DNA from: Phycisphaerales bacterium
GTDB taxonomy: Bacteria > Planctomycetota > Phycisphaerae > UBA1845
Direction: 5' to 3'
Assembly (NCBI GenBank): GCA_003597935.1
Contig: QZJT01000050.1
Coordinates: 1 to 32,415, forward strand
DNA length: 32,415 bases
Shown one piece after another: positions 1-7,792 of this stretch; position 1 is the first letter of the stretch, and every line of letters starts with the position of its first letter. The notes under the pieces are model-generated. The model did no database searches. It saw only the letters and a list, made by a program, of their open reading frames with translations, and was not told where the DNA came from. Position numbers and translations under genes: made by a program.

Positions 1-1
1 G

Positions 2-79
2 GCAGGCAGCATCCGGTCGCGGGAGGCGTTTTCCAGCCTCACTGGCCGCATGGGCCGCCTGCCGCGCAGACTTGTGTAG
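2..79 (+). CDS. possible 3' end of an upstream gene
   Basis: One frame is open from the window edge to a TAG at 77-79 and encodes about 25 residues rich in Arg and Ser. No motif is recognisable. It may be the tail of a gene that starts outside the window or simply chance open sequence. Confidence 0.15.
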   Translation, partial: AGSIRSREAFSSLTGRMGRLPRRLV

Positions 80-442
80 AAGAGCGAGGCATTCATGCCC
101 GGGAGTTCCGGCGGCGTGTGATCGCGGGTTTCGGCTGGGCACGCGATTCTCCGAGCACTCCCGCCTTGAAAGGCGGGGCTCGGGGGGACAGCGCGCACGC
201 TTGCGCGAATCCGCCCGCCTTGAAAGGCGGGGCTCTGAAAGGCGGGGCTCCGAAGGGCGGGGCTCTGGGTCGTTGCCGCGTCCACGCCCCACCGGTCCTC
301 ACCGGCGCCCCGAGGCTCAAAACGCCCACCTCTCGAGAGGCCCGTGCAGTCGCGCAGCGGACGTCCGAGAATACGGGGCAGGCTCGGCTTGTTCGCTTTT
401 TGTTAGGATTCAGACTAGACTGGTCGAGAGAGGCCGCGGGCG
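80..442. other. gene-poor repeat-bearing region upstream of dnaE2
   Basis: No convincing gene is present. Overlapping open frames here have low-complexity Gly/Arg/Ala translations caused by the GC-rich repeats. The segment holds a palindrome-like motif at 86-105 (GAGGCATTCATGCCCGGGAG), which belongs to a small family seen again near 11780 and 32275. It also holds the repeat block at 160-265. A comparatively AT-rich patch at about 385-425, just before dnaE2, is the likeliest place for its promoter, but no confident -35/-10 pair could be picked. Confidence 0.5.
160..265. repeat. two 22-nt palindromic repeats plus 15-nt tandem array
   Basis: Positions 160-181 and 214-235 are identical over 22 nt. 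Each contains the hairpin CCCGCCTTGAAAGGCGGG (8-bp stem, 2-nt loop) followed by GCTC. From 221 the 3' part of the unit is repeated in tandem: TGAAAGGCGGGGCTC at 221-235 and 236-250, then CGAAGGGCGGGGCTC at 251-265. This reads as a REP-like palindrome whose tail has amplified. Confidence 0.85.
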
Positions 443-3400
443 GTGGCGGGTCTGCCGCCGTCGCCCGGCGCTTTTCGATGGACTTCCGGCCGAGTGCCAG
501 ACGTGCCCGCTCGACGCGCTCCAACCCGTTACGCCGAACTGGTCTGCCGAACGAACTTCTCGTTCCTGCGGGGGGCGTCCAGCCCGGATGAGCTGGTCGA
601 GACCGCGGCCGGGCTGGGGCTGCACGCCCTGGGCGTAACTGATCGGCACACGCTGGCGGGCGTCGTCCGGGCGCACGAAGCGGCGAAAGAGCACGGCCTC
701 AAGCTGCTGATCGGGGCGGAGATCCTGCCGGCCGACGGGCCGCCGATCGCCCTCTACGCGATGAACCGGGCGGGCTACGGGCGGCTGGCGCGACTGCTGA
801 CGATCGGCAAGCTGCGGGCGACCAAGGGCGAGTGCGAGCTGACCGTCGCAGACGTCGCGGCACACGCGCAAGACCTGATCGCGGTCGTGCTGGAAGGGCA
901 GAAGGGAGTCAGGGAGTCAGGGGGTCAGGAAGTCAGTAACCGGAAGAGGGGGGCCGACATACGAGCGGTGGGGGATTCGCCGGAGCTTTCCTGTGTCTCT
1001 GCTCTTTCCCTCACTGCCTCACTGCCTCACTCCCTTACTCCCTTCTGCTTTCGCGAAGCTTTCGGCGACCGGCTCTACCTGGGCGCTTCCATCCATGCGG
1101 GGGGGGCGGACCGCAGGCGCGTGGCCGCGCGGGCGGAGCTGTCGCGCGCCACCGGCATTCCCTTGGTGGCGGTCAACGACGTGCATTACCACGAACGCGG
1201 CCGGCGGTTTCTGCAGGACGTGCTGGTGTGCATCCGCGAGCATTGCACCATCGCGCAGGCGGGCCGGCGGCTGTTCCCCAACGGCGAACGGCACGTGAAA
1301 CCCGCCGAAGATATGGTGCGTCTTTTCCATGAACACCCCGCGGCGGTGGCCCGTTCGGTCGAGATCGCCGGCCGCTGCACCTTCAGCCTCGACGAGCTGC
1401 GCTATGAATATCCCCGGGAACTCAGCCCGCCGGGCGTGACCGTGTTCGATTATCTCACCCGGTTGACGTGGCAGGGCGCCCGCGGCCGCTATCCGGACGG
1501 CGTTCCGGACCGCATCCGCAGACTCATCGAACACGAACTCGATCTTATCAAGGAGCTTGAATATGAGCCTTATTTCCTGACCGTCTGGGACCTGGTGCGG
1601 TTCGCCCGTTCGCGCGGGATTCTCTGTCAGGGCCGGGGCAGCGCCGCCAACTCGGCCGTGTGCTACTGCCTGGGCGTGACCTCCGTCGATCCGGACCGCA
1701 TCGACCTGCTGTTCGAGCGGTTCGTCAGCCGCGAGCGGAACGAGCCGCCGGACATCGACATCGACTTCGAGCACGAGCGCCGCGAGGAAGTATTTCAATA
1801 CATCTATCAGAAATACGGCCGCGACCGGGCGGGCATCGTGGCCGAAGTCATCACCTACCGTCCGCGCTCGGCCGTCCGCGACGTGGGCAAGGCCCTGGGC
1901 CTCTCGCTGGACCGGGTGGATTTACTCGCTAAGAAGCTCGAATGGTGGGGCGACGGGCCGCTGCCGGACGAAGCCCTGAAGGAGGCAGGGCTCAACACGG
2001 ACGAGTACACGGTGCGCTGCCTGCGGACGCTGGTCACACAAATACAGGGTTTTCCACGGCACCTGTCGCAGCACGTCGGCGGCTTCGTCATGACGCGCGG
2101 TCCGCTGGACGAGATGGTGCCCATCGGCAACACCGCCATGCCCGGCCGGACGTTCATTGAATGGGACAAGGACGACATCGACGCGCTGGGCATCCTGAAA
2201 GTGGATTGCCTGGCTCTGGGGATGCTCACCGCGCTGCAGAAGTGCTTCAATCTCTTGAAGAAGGGAGTCAGGGAGTCAGGGTGGAAGAAGGGAGTCAGGG
2301 AGTCAGGGAGTCAGGGAGTCAGAGAAGAGAAGAGAGAAGGAGAGAGTGGTTCCGGTGTATCTTCTCTTACTCCCTCACTCCCTCACTCCCTCATTCCCTG
2401 TGATCGGAGGGGAGTCAAGGAAGAGCAGAAAGACCGAGATAATCTCTCCGAGGCGTCTTCCCTCACTCCCTTATTCCCTTACTCCCTTACTCCCTTCTGC
2501 CTGACGGACATCCCGGCGGAAGACCCGGTCGTGTATGACATGATCTGCCGGGCGGACACGGTGGGCGTATTTCAGATCGAGAGCCGGGCGCAGATGAGCA
2601 TGTTGCCGCGCCTGCGGCCGCGCAACTTCTATGATCTGGTGATCGAAGTGGCCATCGTGCGGCCGGGGCCGATTCAGGGAGGGATGGTACACCCTTACCT
2701 GCGGCGGCGCAATGGGCAGGAGCCGGTCGTTTATCCCAATGACGCGATCAAGGAGGTGCTGCACAAGACGATGGGTGTGCCGCTTTTTCAGGAGCAGGCA
2801 ATGCGGCTGGCGGTGGTGGCAGCCGGCTTCACGCCGGGGGAAGCGGACCAGCTCCGTCGGGCCATGGCCGCCTGGCGGCGCAGCGGCAGCATCGAGAAAT
2901 TCCGCGTCAAGCTGCTGGAGGGCATGAAGAAGAACGGCCTGCCCGAAGTTTTCGCCGAACGGGTCTTCGAGCAGATCCGCGGGTTCGGCGACTATGGCTT
3001 TCCCGAAAGCCACGCGGCATCCTTTGCGCTGTTAGTGTATGCATCCGCCTGGTTGAAGCTGTACTACCCGGCCGCGTTCTGCGCTGCGATTCTCAACAGC
3101 CAGCCGATGGGTTTCTATGCTCCCGCCCAGCTCGTCCGCGACGCCCGCGAACACGGCGTCGACGTCCGTCCGATCGACGTCAATGCCAGCGAGCACGATT
3201 GTACGCTGCAGGAAGCGGGGAGTGAGGGAGTGAGGGAATCAGGGAGTGAGGAAAACGAAGAGGGGGAGAATGCCGGCGAGCCGCGTGACTCCTGCCGGTC
3301 GGCCGGCAGGTCAGCCCGCGCGGAGGCGCCGGCTTCGCTGCGACTGCGAAGCGCGCACGATGTTGTGGCGTCAGCAGAGTTCGGGAGGACCTATGATGAC

Positions 3401-4384
3401 GGAGCGTTCGCTACGAAACCGAGGCAGGACAATCCGAACCGCGACCGTAAGGGAGCGGCTCCGTCCGCCTGCCGATGCTCCGTGAGCAAGCCAACCTCCG
3501 TACTCCCTCATTGCCTTACTCTCCTGGAGAAGGTGCAGCCGTTCCCTGATTCGCCTCAGCCGGATGCTTCGGATGGGGGGGCAGCGGCTGCGCAGGGGCC
3601 GCTCCCTTACGGTCGCGGTTCGGATTGTGTTGCCCTGCGGCTGGGGTTCAGGCTGATCAAGGGGATGTCGGAGAGCAAGGTAGAAGGCGTCGTACGCGGA
3701 CGGCGCGACGGTCCGTATCGCAACGTTGCGGACCTGGCGCTGCGGTCGGGGGCGTCGCGGGCGGTGCTGGCGCGGCTGGCGGCCGCGGGGGCCTGTGCGT
3801 CGATGGGGATCAGCCGGCGGCAGGCGGTGTGGGACGTGCTGTCACTGGCGGACGACCTGCCGCTCTTTGCCGGGCTGGGGCCGCACGAGGATGGCGCCAG
3901 GCTCCCGCCGGTGACGCTCGAAGACGAAGTGCTCAGCGACTACGACCACACCGGTCTGTCGCTGACGGCGCATCCGATCGGGCTGCTGCGCCAGCCGCTG
4001 GCGGCCGCGCGGGTCATCCCGAACCGCCAGCTTCGCGACGCCCCCCACGGCCGGATGGTGCGCGTATCCGGGCTGGTGCTGGTGCGGCAGCGGCCGGGCA
4101 CCGCCAAGGGCATCACCTTCGTCACGCTGGAGGACGAAACCGGCATCGCCAACCTGGTCATCAGGCCGAACGTGTACGATCGCCATCGCCGCGTCGCCCG
4201 CGGCGCCACCGGCCTGATCGCCACCGGCAAGGTCGAACGCCAGGGCGACGTCATCCACGTGAGCGTCAGCAAACTCGAAGACGTTGCCTGCGCCCTGGCG
4301 AAGGCAACGCCCCAGCGGGCCGACCCGGGCCGGCCGAAGTTCGGCCCCCTGCCCGAAAAACCGCGCAGCCGCGACTTCCGGTAG
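443..4384 (+). CDS. dnaE2: error-prone DNA polymerase III alpha subunit DnaE2/ImuC with three in-frame repeat insertions
   Basis: This is a C-family replicative-fold polymerase used for damage-induced translesion synthesis. The PHP domain starts near residue 31 (YAELVCRTNFSFLRG). The palm carries PDIDIDF at about 436-442, whose Asp residues bind the catalytic metals, and is followed by the family segment GVFQIESRAQMSMLPRL. A C-terminal OB fold lies at about 1200-1280 (GRMVRVSGLVLV). The length is 1313 aa, while the family is usually about 1030-1080 aa. The excess matches three segments with no family counterpart, at about residues 153-202, 605-686 and 925-1063, all made of repeats and all in frame. 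The GTG at 443 was chosen for the GAGAGAGG about 10 nt upstream; GTGs at 494 and 503 are alternatives. The usual partners imuA and imuB are not in the window. Whether the enlarged enzyme is active cannot be judged from sequence. Confidence 0.95.
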   Translation: MAGLPPSPGAFRWTSGRVPDVPARRAPTRYAELVCRTNFSFLRGASSPDELVETAAGLGLHALGVTDRHTLAGVVRAHEAAKEHGLKLLIGAEILPADGPPIALYAMNRAGYGRLARLLTIGKLRATKGECELTVADVAAHAQDLIAVVLEGQKGVRESGGQEVSNRKRGADIRAVGDSPELSCVSALSLTASLPHSLTPFCFREAFGDRLYLGASIHAGGADRRRVAARAELSRATGIPLVAVNDVHYHERGRRFLQDVLVCIREHCTIAQAGRRLFPNGERHVKPAEDMVRLFHEHPAAVARSVEIAGRCTFSLDELRYEYPRELSPPGVTVFDYLTRLTWQGARGRYPDGVPDRIRRLIEHELDLIKELEYEPYFLTVWDLVRFARSRGILCQGRGSAANSAVCYCLGVTSVDPDRIDLLFERFVSRERNEPPDIDIDFEHERREEVFQYIYQKYGRDRAGIVAEVITYRPRSAVRDVGKALGLSLDRVDLLAKKLEWWGDGPLPDEALKEAGLNTDEYTVRCLRTLVTQIQGFPRHLSQHVGGFVMTRGPLDEMVPIGNTAMPGRTFIEWDKDDIDALGILKVDCLALGMLTALQKCFNLLKKGVRESGWKKGVRESGSQGVREEKREGESGSGVSSLTPSLPHSLIPCDRRGVKEEQKDRDNLSEASSLTPLFPYSLTPFCLTDIPAEDPVVYDMICRADTVGVFQIESRAQMSMLPRLRPRNFYDLVIEVAIVRPGPIQGGMVHPYLRRRNGQEPVVYPNDAIKEVLHKTMGVPLFQEQAMRLAVVAAGFTPGEADQLRRAMAAWRRSGSIEKFRVKLLEGMKKNGLPEVFAERVFEQIRGFGDYGFPESHAASFALLVYASAWLKLYYPAAFCAAILNSQPMGFYAPAQLVRDAREHGVDVRPIDVNASEHDCTLQEAGSEGVRESGSEENEEGENAGEPRDSCRSAGRSARAEAPASLRLRSAHDVVASAEFGRTYDDGAFATKPRQDNPNRDRKGAAPSACRCSVSKPTSVLPHCLTLLEKVQPFPDSPQPDASDGGAAAAQGPLPYGRGSDCVALRLGFRLIKGMSESKVEGVVRGRRDGPYRNVADLALRSGASRAVLARLAAAGACASMGISRRQAVWDVLSLADDLPLFAGLGPHEDGARLPPVTLEDEVLSDYDHTGLSLTAHPIGLLRQPLAAARVIPNRQLRDAPHGRMVRVSGLVLVRQRPGTAKGITFVTLEDETGIANLVIRPNVYDRHRRVARGATGLIATGKVERQGDVIHVSVSKLEDVACALAKATPQRADPGRPKFGPLPEKPRSRDFR
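898..1048. repeat. in-frame palindromic insert 1 in dnaE2
   Basis: About 151 nt is bounded by terminal inverted repeats: 898-917 (GCAGAAGGGAGTCAGGGAGT) and 1029-1048, matching in 19 of 20 positions. The left arm is built from GGGAGTCA units and the right arm from TCACTCCC or TTACTCCC units. It translates to alternating GVRESG-type and SLPHSLTP-type peptides. It falls between the PHP-domain part and the rest of the protein, where the family has only a short variable loop. Confidence 0.85.
2258..2499. repeat. in-frame palindromic insert 2 in dnaE2 (compound)
   Basis: The left arm starts AGAAGGGAGTCAGGGAGT at 2259-2276 and the right arm ends at 2481-2499 with its near-complement (17 of 18). Inside are two cassettes side by side. 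One runs from the GGGAGTCA units to CTCACTCCC units ending near 2398. The other runs from GGGGAGTCAAGG near 2409 to the TTACTCCC units at 2469-2495. The insert separates CFNLLK from LTDIPAEDP, which are nearly adjacent in ordinary DnaE2 proteins. Confidence 0.85.
3217..3628. repeat. in-frame insert 3 in dnaE2: 8-nt arms plus a nested 31-bp inverted repeat
   Basis: The left arm at 3217-3250 has GGGAGTGA and GGGAATCA units. The matching right arm lies at 3501-3526 (TACTCCCTCATTGCC). A second element overlaps it: 3429-3459 and 3598-3628 are perfect 31-nt inverted copies of a REP-like sequence with core CCCTTACGGTCGCGGTTCGG, 138 nt apart. The whole segment separates DCTLQ from ALRLGFRLIKG, which the family joins by only a few residues. 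The right copy is translated as GPLPYGRGSD. Confidence 0.85.
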
Positions 4385-4495
4385 TCGGCGCGTCCCGGGG
4401 TTGCGGGCGGGCAGGGGCCGCGGTACGGTCTTGGACCCGAAATTCCGCGGGACGTCCGCGGATGCCGGGCTTGGATCCAACCAGAAAGGGTCGTT

Positions 4496-5200
4496 GTGAA
4501 GGTACTGCACTTGGGGTTGTTTGCCGCATGTCTGAGTCTGACGGCCGCCGCCGCGCCGGGCGAGGAAACGCTCGAGTCACTGGAGGCGAAGCTGAAGCCG
4601 AAGTGGAAGGAGATCAAGTCGCTGTCCGCCACCGTGGTCATGTCCACCACCATGCCGGGCGTGTCCATGAAGATGGAGGGGCCGTACGAGTTCATGATGA
4701 AGGACGGCAAGCAGTGTTTCCGCATGGAAACGAAGATGCAGCAGTCGTTCGGCGACCAGAAGATGGAGATGACCGGCCTGTACGTCTGTGACGGAGACGT
4801 GATGTACATGCTCACCGAGAACATGGGCCAGAAGTCGTGCATGAAGATGAAGCCGGACGCCTCGCAGATGCAATCTCCGGCGGCGGAGAACATGTTCGAG
4901 AGCCTGCGCCAGCAGATGGACATGTCGGTAGCGCCGGACGAGAAGGTGGACGGCAAAGACGCCTACGTGATCCAGGGCAAGCCCAAGACGCAGGCATCCA
5001 TGCCGGGCGTGACGCTGACGAAGGTCTATTTCGACCAGAAGACCGGGATGATGCTCAAGACCGTCGGCCTCGGCGCCGATGGCAGCACCGTCTCGGAAAT
5101 GACGTACAAGGACGTGAAGCTCAACCCCGCCATCTCCGCCGACCGGTTCAAGTTCGAAGCGCCGGAGGGCGTGCCGGTGATGGACATGACCGGTCAGTAA
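4496..5200 (+). CDS. exported LolA/LppX-fold-like protein
   Basis: The protein has 234 aa with an N-terminal signal peptide (MKVLHLGLFAACLSLTAAAA, cleavage near residue 20). The mature part looks like a periplasmic single-domain beta protein of the LolA/outer-membrane lipoprotein-sorting type. It has an early amphipathic helix (LEAKLKPKWKEIKSLSATV), alternating strands rich in Met and Lys, and a late segment of the form KVYFDQKTGMMLKTV followed by a DVKLNPAISADRFKFEAPEG ending, which is characteristic of that fold. The family carries or senses lipids; the specific role here is unknown. The GTG at 4496 follows AAAGGG at 4485-4490. It lies 111 nt after dnaE2 on the same strand. A small inverted repeat (CCGCGG-GACGT-CCGCGG, near 4446-4462) sits between them without a T-tract. 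Confidence 0.7.
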   Translation: MKVLHLGLFAACLSLTAAAAPGEETLESLEAKLKPKWKEIKSLSATVVMSTTMPGVSMKMEGPYEFMMKDGKQCFRMETKMQQSFGDQKMEMTGLYVCDGDVMYMLTENMGQKSCMKMKPDASQMQSPAAENMFESLRQQMDMSVAPDEKVDGKDAYVIQGKPKTQASMPGVTLTKVYFDQKTGMMLKTVGLGADGSTVSEMTYKDVKLNPAISADRFKFEAPEGVPVMDMTGQ

Positions 5201-5232
5201 ACGGGAAACGGCGACCGGCGAAGTCCGGGTGA

Positions 5233-5433
5233 CGGACACTCGATGCGAAAGCGCGGCATAACCGGCGCTGCGTCCGGCGCGGCGAGCCGAACGGGGAGGT
5301 CGTTTTCACGCTCGCCGGCCGCGATCCGATCCGGGCGCGAACCAACCGCAACGGCAAGGCCAGGGCCATGTGGCGCGACCAACAGCCGGGCGGGCACACC
5401 GTGGCCGCCTGCGACCTGGAAGACTCCTGCTGA
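5233..5433 (+). pseudogene. orphan C-terminal domain fragment, related to the end of the neighbouring BNR protein
   Basis: The frame is open from a TGA at 5230-5232 to a TGA at 5431-5433 and has no ATG or GTG start. It translates to a stretch containing GEVVFTLAGRD, RTNRNGKARAMWRD and GGHTVAACD. These align with the C-terminal repeat of the protein encoded on the opposite strand at 5453-7411 (LVRGRD, DARGRIRAAWRV, EYTVGIEEC). The likely explanation is a remnant of a second, mostly deleted gene of the same type, facing the surviving copy. A missed small domain protein is less likely because no start codon or ribosome binding site is visible. Confidence 0.45.
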
Positions 5434-5452
5434 TGCTCGACTCCGTGTGCGA

Positions 5453-7411
5453 CTACTGGCAGAGGATTCGCTCTTCGAACTGACGGCATTCCTCGATGCC
5501 TACCGTGTACTCTTGCGGCACGCCGACGCGCCATGCGGCACGGATCCGGCCACGGGCGTCGACGGAGTAGGCATAGGAGTCGCGGCCGCGAACCAGGTGC
5601 AGGATTGATCCTTCCGGCAGTTGCGTCTTGACGATCGCTCGCAGCCTGCGCGAACCGCAGCGGAGCTTGAGCCAGTCGATCGTGCGGCAGCGCAGTTCGC
5701 AGTACACGGTCTGCCCCCACAACGGACAGCCGTCCAGGTCCATCATGTGATAGCCGGGGGCGGGGATCTCCCACGTGACCTTCCCCGAGCCGGATCCGTC
5801 GATCACGATGGGGACGGGCCGGCCGTTGTCGAACAGCGTCAGCTCCGTTCCTTCGGCGAACGACGATTGCACGTACGCGGTCAGATGCCCGCGGTCGCAG
5901 TCGACGTGCAGCGATTTCAACGGATCACACGGGCACTCGTCCGGCACGCCGTTCTTGTTGACGTCGGGGCTGCGGCCCAGGGCCACGTCGTCGCCGTCGT
6001 GGAGGCCGTTGTCGTTACAGTCGAGCACGGTGTGCAGGTAGTACACGTCCTGTTCGCCGTTGTAAGTAGCGGCATACGCCAGACGCCCGCCTTTCTCATC
6101 ACTGCGCATGTGATAGTAATGCCCGAGCTTGCGTTGAATCCCCCACTCCGGCCATCCCGCCGTGCTGTCGAACACCGGCCCCAGCGGCATGTTACGCGAA
6201 AACGTCCGCCCGCCGTCCGTGGAGTAGGCGTAGTAGAGTTCAGACTCGTCGTCGCTGGTGGTGTTGCGCGTATCGTTCCAGACCACGTCAACGCGCCCGG
6301 ACTGCGGCGCGACCGACAGGGTGCCGAACCACTGCCAGGCCAGGCTGTCTGGCGGGTCGTCGCTGACGCGGATGGGACCCGTCCAGGACTGTCCCCCGTC
6401 GACGCTTCGGGCCAGGTGCACCTCGAGCGGATCGACGCCTTGAGGCTTGACGGACTGGAGGACGTACAGGCTGCCTGCGTATGGACCGTCCGACTCGTCC
6501 ATGTCGATCCACGGCTGGCCAAGCAGGCCGATCCGGTTTGGTCCGCCGTTAAGCGTGTCTCCGCCCAGCGGCGCCGGCGTCAATGCGTTGAAGCTCGGGA
6601 CGACTCGGGGATCCCTGGCGTCGTCGGAGCGGCTCACGGGAGCCCCCTTGGCAAGCGTGGATCGCCCGACCACGTAAACCGTGCCGTCTGTGGCGACGCG
6701 CAGCGTGCCGAAATAGCCATCGACCGGCACCGGCGGCTGAAACGACTGCCCGCCATCGAGCGACCGTCCGAACGCGCCGCCCGAGGCGATGTAGATGTGG
6801 CCCCGTCCGATTCCCGTCGAGCGATCGACCCCCAGCCATCCCTTTTCGCCGTCCGTCGCGGCGAAGGGGCCGGACCAGGTCCGGCCGCCATCGGTCGAGC
6901 GGAACAGGTCGGCGCACTCGTCCCAGGGGCATCTTTGGGTGTGGTAATAGAACCCGCCCTCCCGATCGGCGTCGAGCACCGAACAGTAGCGCGACCCTAC
7001 CGGCGCCAGCACCCCTGGGAACGACCACGCTCGGCCGCCGTCCTGGGTGTATGCGAATCCCGCGTCGTGCAGGTCGGTCTCGAGTGTGTCGTAGTACCGA
7101 AAGCCGATCGCCATGCGGGCCGGCTCGGTCGGGTCGATGGCCATCGACGGTCCGTGAGCGGCATCGCCGGGGATGTTCGCGCCATTGTCGTCGACATTGA
7201 CTTGGACGCTGACAAACGGGCCGCGCCGGACCACGGTCGCAGCACTCACGGTGTGCGGCAGGGTGATGAAATCGGGCGGCGTGGCCAACGCGGCGGCCGT
7301 TTCGGCGACGGCTGCGCGCTCCGGCCGATCGCTGGGGGTCAGGCTGACAATCGCGCCGGCCGGGGGCGCGACACCACCGGCCAGCAGCAGAGACGCAATC
7401 CAAACGGACAT
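5453..7411 (-). CDS. secreted sialidase-like Asp-box (BNR) repeat protein with Ca-binding motif and C-terminal beta repeats
   Basis: The protein has 652 aa with a short signal peptide (residues 1-20, cut near PAGA). Five Asp-box motifs occur: TQDGGRAWS (122-130), STDGGRTWS (172-180), SLDGGQSF (217-224), SVDGGQSW (336-343) and STDGGRTF (397-404), so the body is a beta-propeller as in exo-sialidases. The catalytic residues of true sialidases could not be assigned, so enzymatic activity is uncertain. Residues 464-492 carry DCNDNGLHDGDD and NKNGVPDEC, a dockerin or thrombospondin-3-like Ca-binding pair common in planctomycete secreted proteins. The C-terminus is two related beta repeats (about 500-562 and 580-641). 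The ATG at 7411 was chosen because a perfect AGGAGG lies 8 nt upstream and the signal peptide starts there. Confidence 0.85.
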   Translation of the reverse strand: MSVWIASLLLAGGVAPPAGAIVSLTPSDRPERAAVAETAAALATPPDFITLPHTVSAATVVRRGPFVSVQVNVDDNGANIPGDAAHGPSMAIDPTEPARMAIGFRYYDTLETDLHDAGFAYTQDGGRAWSFPGVLAPVGSRYCSVLDADREGGFYYHTQRCPWDECADLFRSTDGGRTWSGPFAATDGEKGWLGVDRSTGIGRGHIYIASGGAFGRSLDGGQSFQPPVPVDGYFGTLRVATDGTVYVVGRSTLAKGAPVSRSDDARDPRVVPSFNALTPAPLGGDTLNGGPNRIGLLGQPWIDMDESDGPYAGSLYVLQSVKPQGVDPLEVHLARSVDGGQSWTGPIRVSDDPPDSLAWQWFGTLSVAPQSGRVDVVWNDTRNTTSDDESELYYAYSTDGGRTFSRNMPLGPVFDSTAGWPEWGIQRKLGHYYHMRSDEKGGRLAYAATYNGEQDVYYLHTVLDCNDNGLHDGDDVALGRSPDVNKNGVPDECPCDPLKSLHVDCDRGHLTAYVQSSFAEGTELTLFDNGRPVPIVIDGSGSGKVTWEIPAPGYHMMDLDGCPLWGQTVYCELRCRTIDWLKLRCGSRRLRAIVKTQLPEGSILHLVRGRDSYAYSVDARGRIRAAWRVGVPQEYTVGIEECRQFEERILCQ

Positions 7412-7418
7412 GGTGATT

Positions 7419-7424
7419 CCTCCT
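7419..7424 (-). promoter_or_regulatory. ribosome binding site AGGAGG
   Basis: The minus strand reads AGGAGGAATCACCATG. The perfect Shine-Dalgarno fixes the start of the BNR protein at 7411 rather than at upstream in-frame starts. Confidence 0.8.
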
Positions 7425-7620
7425 ATGCTGGTGAGGCAGGACATGAGCGGCGCCGCTGCCCGCTTGACCGGGCGGGCGACGAGCGCGGCGGACGGTCGGA
7501 CGATCGGCCGCAGGGACTTCTCGCGGTCGGGCCGGCGGCCGTTGCGACGAGCAGCCAAAGACCGTAAGCTCGGGGACGATCCGCCGGGCGAGGCACGCCG
7601 GGCGCGTTCCGACAACCGGT

Positions 7621-7626
7621 ATTATA
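7621..7626 (-). promoter_or_regulatory. possible -10 box (TATAAT) for the BNR protein gene
   Basis: The gap 7412-7792 holds no gene. On the minus strand it contains a perfect TATAAT, an AT-rich island in GC-rich sequence about 210 nt upstream of the start codon. No good -35 hexamer lies at 16-18 nt, so this is only a candidate. Nothing else was recognised in the gap. Confidence 0.3.
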
Positions 7627-7792
7627 GACGCCGAAGACCCCGCAACGGCGGGAAACGCGGCTTCACGCCTGAGGCGAGAACTTCGGCTCGGGCCGCCGCT
7701 GGCGTCCCAGCAGCGACGTTGCAGCCGAGAGGAATCCTCGCGGTCGCAGACCAGCCGCCGCGCCGGGGCCGATCAAGACAGAGGTGACGCCA

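Noticed and set aside
160-265. CRISPR array
   Set aside because: The repeats are 15 or 22 nt, directly adjacent or with a single irregular gap, with no unique spacers of regular length and no cas genes.
118-591. Open frame of about 157 codons upstream of and overlapping the dnaE2 start
   Set aside because: Its translation is low-complexity (ALKGGA-type repeats) produced by the GC-rich repeats, and it overlaps the well-supported dnaE2 frame.
898-3628. Introns or inteins in dnaE2
   Set aside because: The inserts lack splice-block motifs (no Cys/Ser at the start and no His-Asn at the end with an intein fold) and have no self-splicing intron structure; they are short repeats read through in frame.
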